NCBI GenBank assembly: GCA_002694095.1
Contig: NZLD01000046.1
Location: 48,194 to 57,644, forward strand
Length of the DNA stretch: 9,451 nucleotides
Reading direction: 5' to 3'
DNA from: Micrococcales bacterium
Lineage (GTDB): Bacteria > Actinomycetota > Actinomycetes > S36-B12
Positions within the stretch are counted from its first letter, which is position 1. Each line of letters starts with the position of its first letter. The notes below the pieces were generated by a model that did no database searches, was not told where the DNA came from, and saw only the letters and a list, made by a program, of their open reading frames with translations. The translations under genes were made by a program, and so were the position numbers. Below are positions 8,440 to 9,451 of the stretch, piece after piece.

Positions 8440-8844
8440 TTAGGTGGGCAACAGTTCGTCTATCAGGGCCTGGACTCGTGTTTTGATCTCGTCTCGGATA
8501 AGTCGAACCGAGTCCACTCCTTTGCCGGCCGGATCGTCGAGTTCCCAGTCCTCGTAGCGCTTGCCCGGAAAAACCGGGCAGGTGTCCCCGCATCCCATGG
8601 TGATGACAACGTCGGAGGCCTGAACCGCGTCGGTGGTGAGCACCTTCGGGGTCTGAGCGCTGATGTCGATGCCTTCTTCGGCCATTGCTTCCACGGCGGC
8701 CGGATTCACGCGTTCCCCGGGGGCCGAACCAGCGGAGCGAACCTCGATGTCACCACCCGACAGGTGCGCCAGGTAGGCCGCTGCCATCTGCGACCGGCCG
8801 GCGTTGTGGACGCAGACGAAGAGGACGGAGGGCTTATCGGTCAT
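8440..8844 (-). CDS. arsC: Arsenate reductase, low-molecular-weight phosphatase fold, probably mycothiol-dependent
   Basis: 134 residues. ArsC reduces arsenate to arsenite in the cytosol. The catalytic P-loop is CVHNAGRSQMA (C11-X5-R17). Further landmarks are VRSAGSAPGERVNP (35-48), KVLTTDAVQASDVVITMGCGDTCP (67-90) and the aspartate loop DWELDDPAGKG (99-109). The CVHNAGRSQMA and MGCGDTCP forms match the actinobacterial arsenate-mycothiol transferases known from Corynebacterium glutamicum. Extra cysteines C85 and C89 leave open a thioredoxin-type relay within the protein. ATG 8844 is chosen because family similarity starts there and AAGAAG sits upstream; the frame continues to 8973 only over the preceding channel gene. 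The channel stop is one base away, so the two are surely cotranscribed. Confidence 0.93.
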   Translation of the reverse strand: MTDKPSVLFVCVHNAGRSQMAAAYLAHLSGGDIEVRSAGSAPGERVNPAAVEAMAEEGIDISAQTPKVLTTDAVQASDVVITMGCGDTCPVFPGKRYEDWELDDPAGKGVDSVRLIRDEIKTRVQALIDELLPT

Positions 8845-8845
8845 G

Positions 8846-9451
8846 TCAGCTTCTTTCGTGAACGGGTTGGGGCAAGTCGAGAGGTTCAGGGTTCGTGCGG
8901 GGATAGAGAAGATCAGTGAGGAGCGATCCGATCGCGGCACCGATGAGTTGGAAGGCGATGAACGGGAGAACATCGCTGGGCGCGATGCCGGTGAACGTAT
9001 CGGTCATCGATCGACCGATCGTCACGGCAGGGTTCGCGAACGATGTCGACGATGTGAAGAAGTAGGCGGCACCGATCCATGCGGGAACGAGCAGCGGGCC
9101 GAGGTGCCCTCGACCGGTGCGGGTCAAGATCCCGATGATGGCGATCAGGCCGGCGGTTGCGACAACCTCTCCCAGCCAGATGGGCAAACCGCTGCGGACA
9201 TTGGTGGAAGGGTCGAAAGCGGGTAGGTCGAACATGACGTTGGCGAGAGCGACCCCGCACAACCCTCCGAGTATCTGGACAACGATGTAGCTGAGGCCTT
9301 CGAGGACCCGGACTTCGCGTTTGACCAGCGTCACGGTGGTGACGGCTGGGTTGAAGTGGGCGCCGGAGATCGGCCCGAGCATCCAAATGAGTACGCCTAG
9401 AGCGAGAACGGTGCTCATCATGTTGAGGATCAAGATGACGGCTGCGTCGCC
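8846..9451 (-). CDS. Aquaporin-family (MIP) channel, likely arsenite-permeable; N-terminus outside window
   Basis: The frame is open to the right edge and ends in TGA at 8846-8848, giving 201 visible residues; the first membrane helix or so (perhaps 40 residues) is missing. Both half-helix motifs are present: HFNPAVT (NPA at 34-36) and FANPAVTIGR (NPA at 140-142). Hydrophobic segments lie between and around them, as in a six-helix MIP channel. The residue after the second NPA is valine, where water and glycerol channels such as AqpZ and GlpF have the filter arginine; this should widen the pore. The gene is joined to arsC by a single base. In Sinorhizobium meliloti AqpS with ArsC, and in channel-ArsC fusions of other actinobacteria, such channels release the arsenite made by ArsC. 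That role is inferred here from context and the filter residue. Confidence 0.88.
   Translation of the reverse strand, partial: GDAAVILILNMMSTVLALGVLIWMLGPISGAHFNPAVTTVTLVKREVRVLEGLSYIVVQILGGLCGVALANVMFDLPAFDPSTNVRSGLPIWLGEVVATAGLIAIIGILTRTGRGHLGPLLVPAWIGAAYFFTSSTSFANPAVTIGRSMTDTFTGIAPSDVLPFIAFQLIGAAIGSLLTDLLYPRTNPEPLDLPQPVHERS

Noticed and set aside
8431..8919. Forward open frame (162 codons) opposite arsC
   Set aside because: It covers arsC antisense and has no recognised domain; arsC shows clear catalytic motifs on the other strand.

Overview
This 9.45 kb window comes from a high-GC Gram-positive chromosome (Actinomycetota). The evidence is the GC-rich coding with many GTG starts, the DUF5719 / DUF3499 / phosphomannomutase / Trm112-like / ManA / AhcY gene order that is typical of actinobacteria, and an ArsC of the kind that uses mycothiol. 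I cannot name the genus. The lack of a SIS-domain gene between the Trm112-like gene and manA argues mildly against a Mycobacterium- or Streptomyces-type layout, as I remember those loci.

Left part (1 to about 5980, all on +): a housekeeping run. It opens with the 3' end of a DUF5719 protein, followed by a DUF3499 protein with an acidic, repeat-containing tail. Next come manB (phosphomannomutase), a small Trm112-like zinc-ribbon protein and manA (mannose-6-phosphate isomerase), joined by a GTGA overlap and a TGATG overlap. ManA and ManB interconvert fructose-6-P, mannose-6-P and mannose-1-P, the route to GDP-mannose for cell-envelope glycans. After a 162-bp leader comes ahcY (S-adenosylhomocysteine hydrolase), closed by a strong hairpin terminator.

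Right part (6010 to the right edge, all on -, transcribed leftward): a compact cluster that reads aquaporin-like channel (5' end outside the window), arsC, pxpA, pxpB, pxpC. The channel and arsC are 1 base apart and look like an arsenic detoxification pair, in which ArsC makes arsenite and the channel lets it leave. The pxpABC genes encode the three subunits of the prokaryotic ATP-dependent 5-oxoprolinase. All gaps are 26 bp or less, so the five genes may form one transcript whose promoter lies beyond the window.

The two halves converge on the terminator near 5943-5980. No tRNA, rRNA, CRISPR array, insertion sequence or phage gene was seen. No gap between genes exceeds 300 bp; the largest are 735-863 (no gene, no clear promoter), 4299-4460 (ahcY leader) and 5916-6009 (terminator). 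I do not see a clearly new system. The points most worth checking are the altered channel filter, the arsenic/oxoprolinase linkage and the two small zinc-ligand proteins of unknown role around manB.
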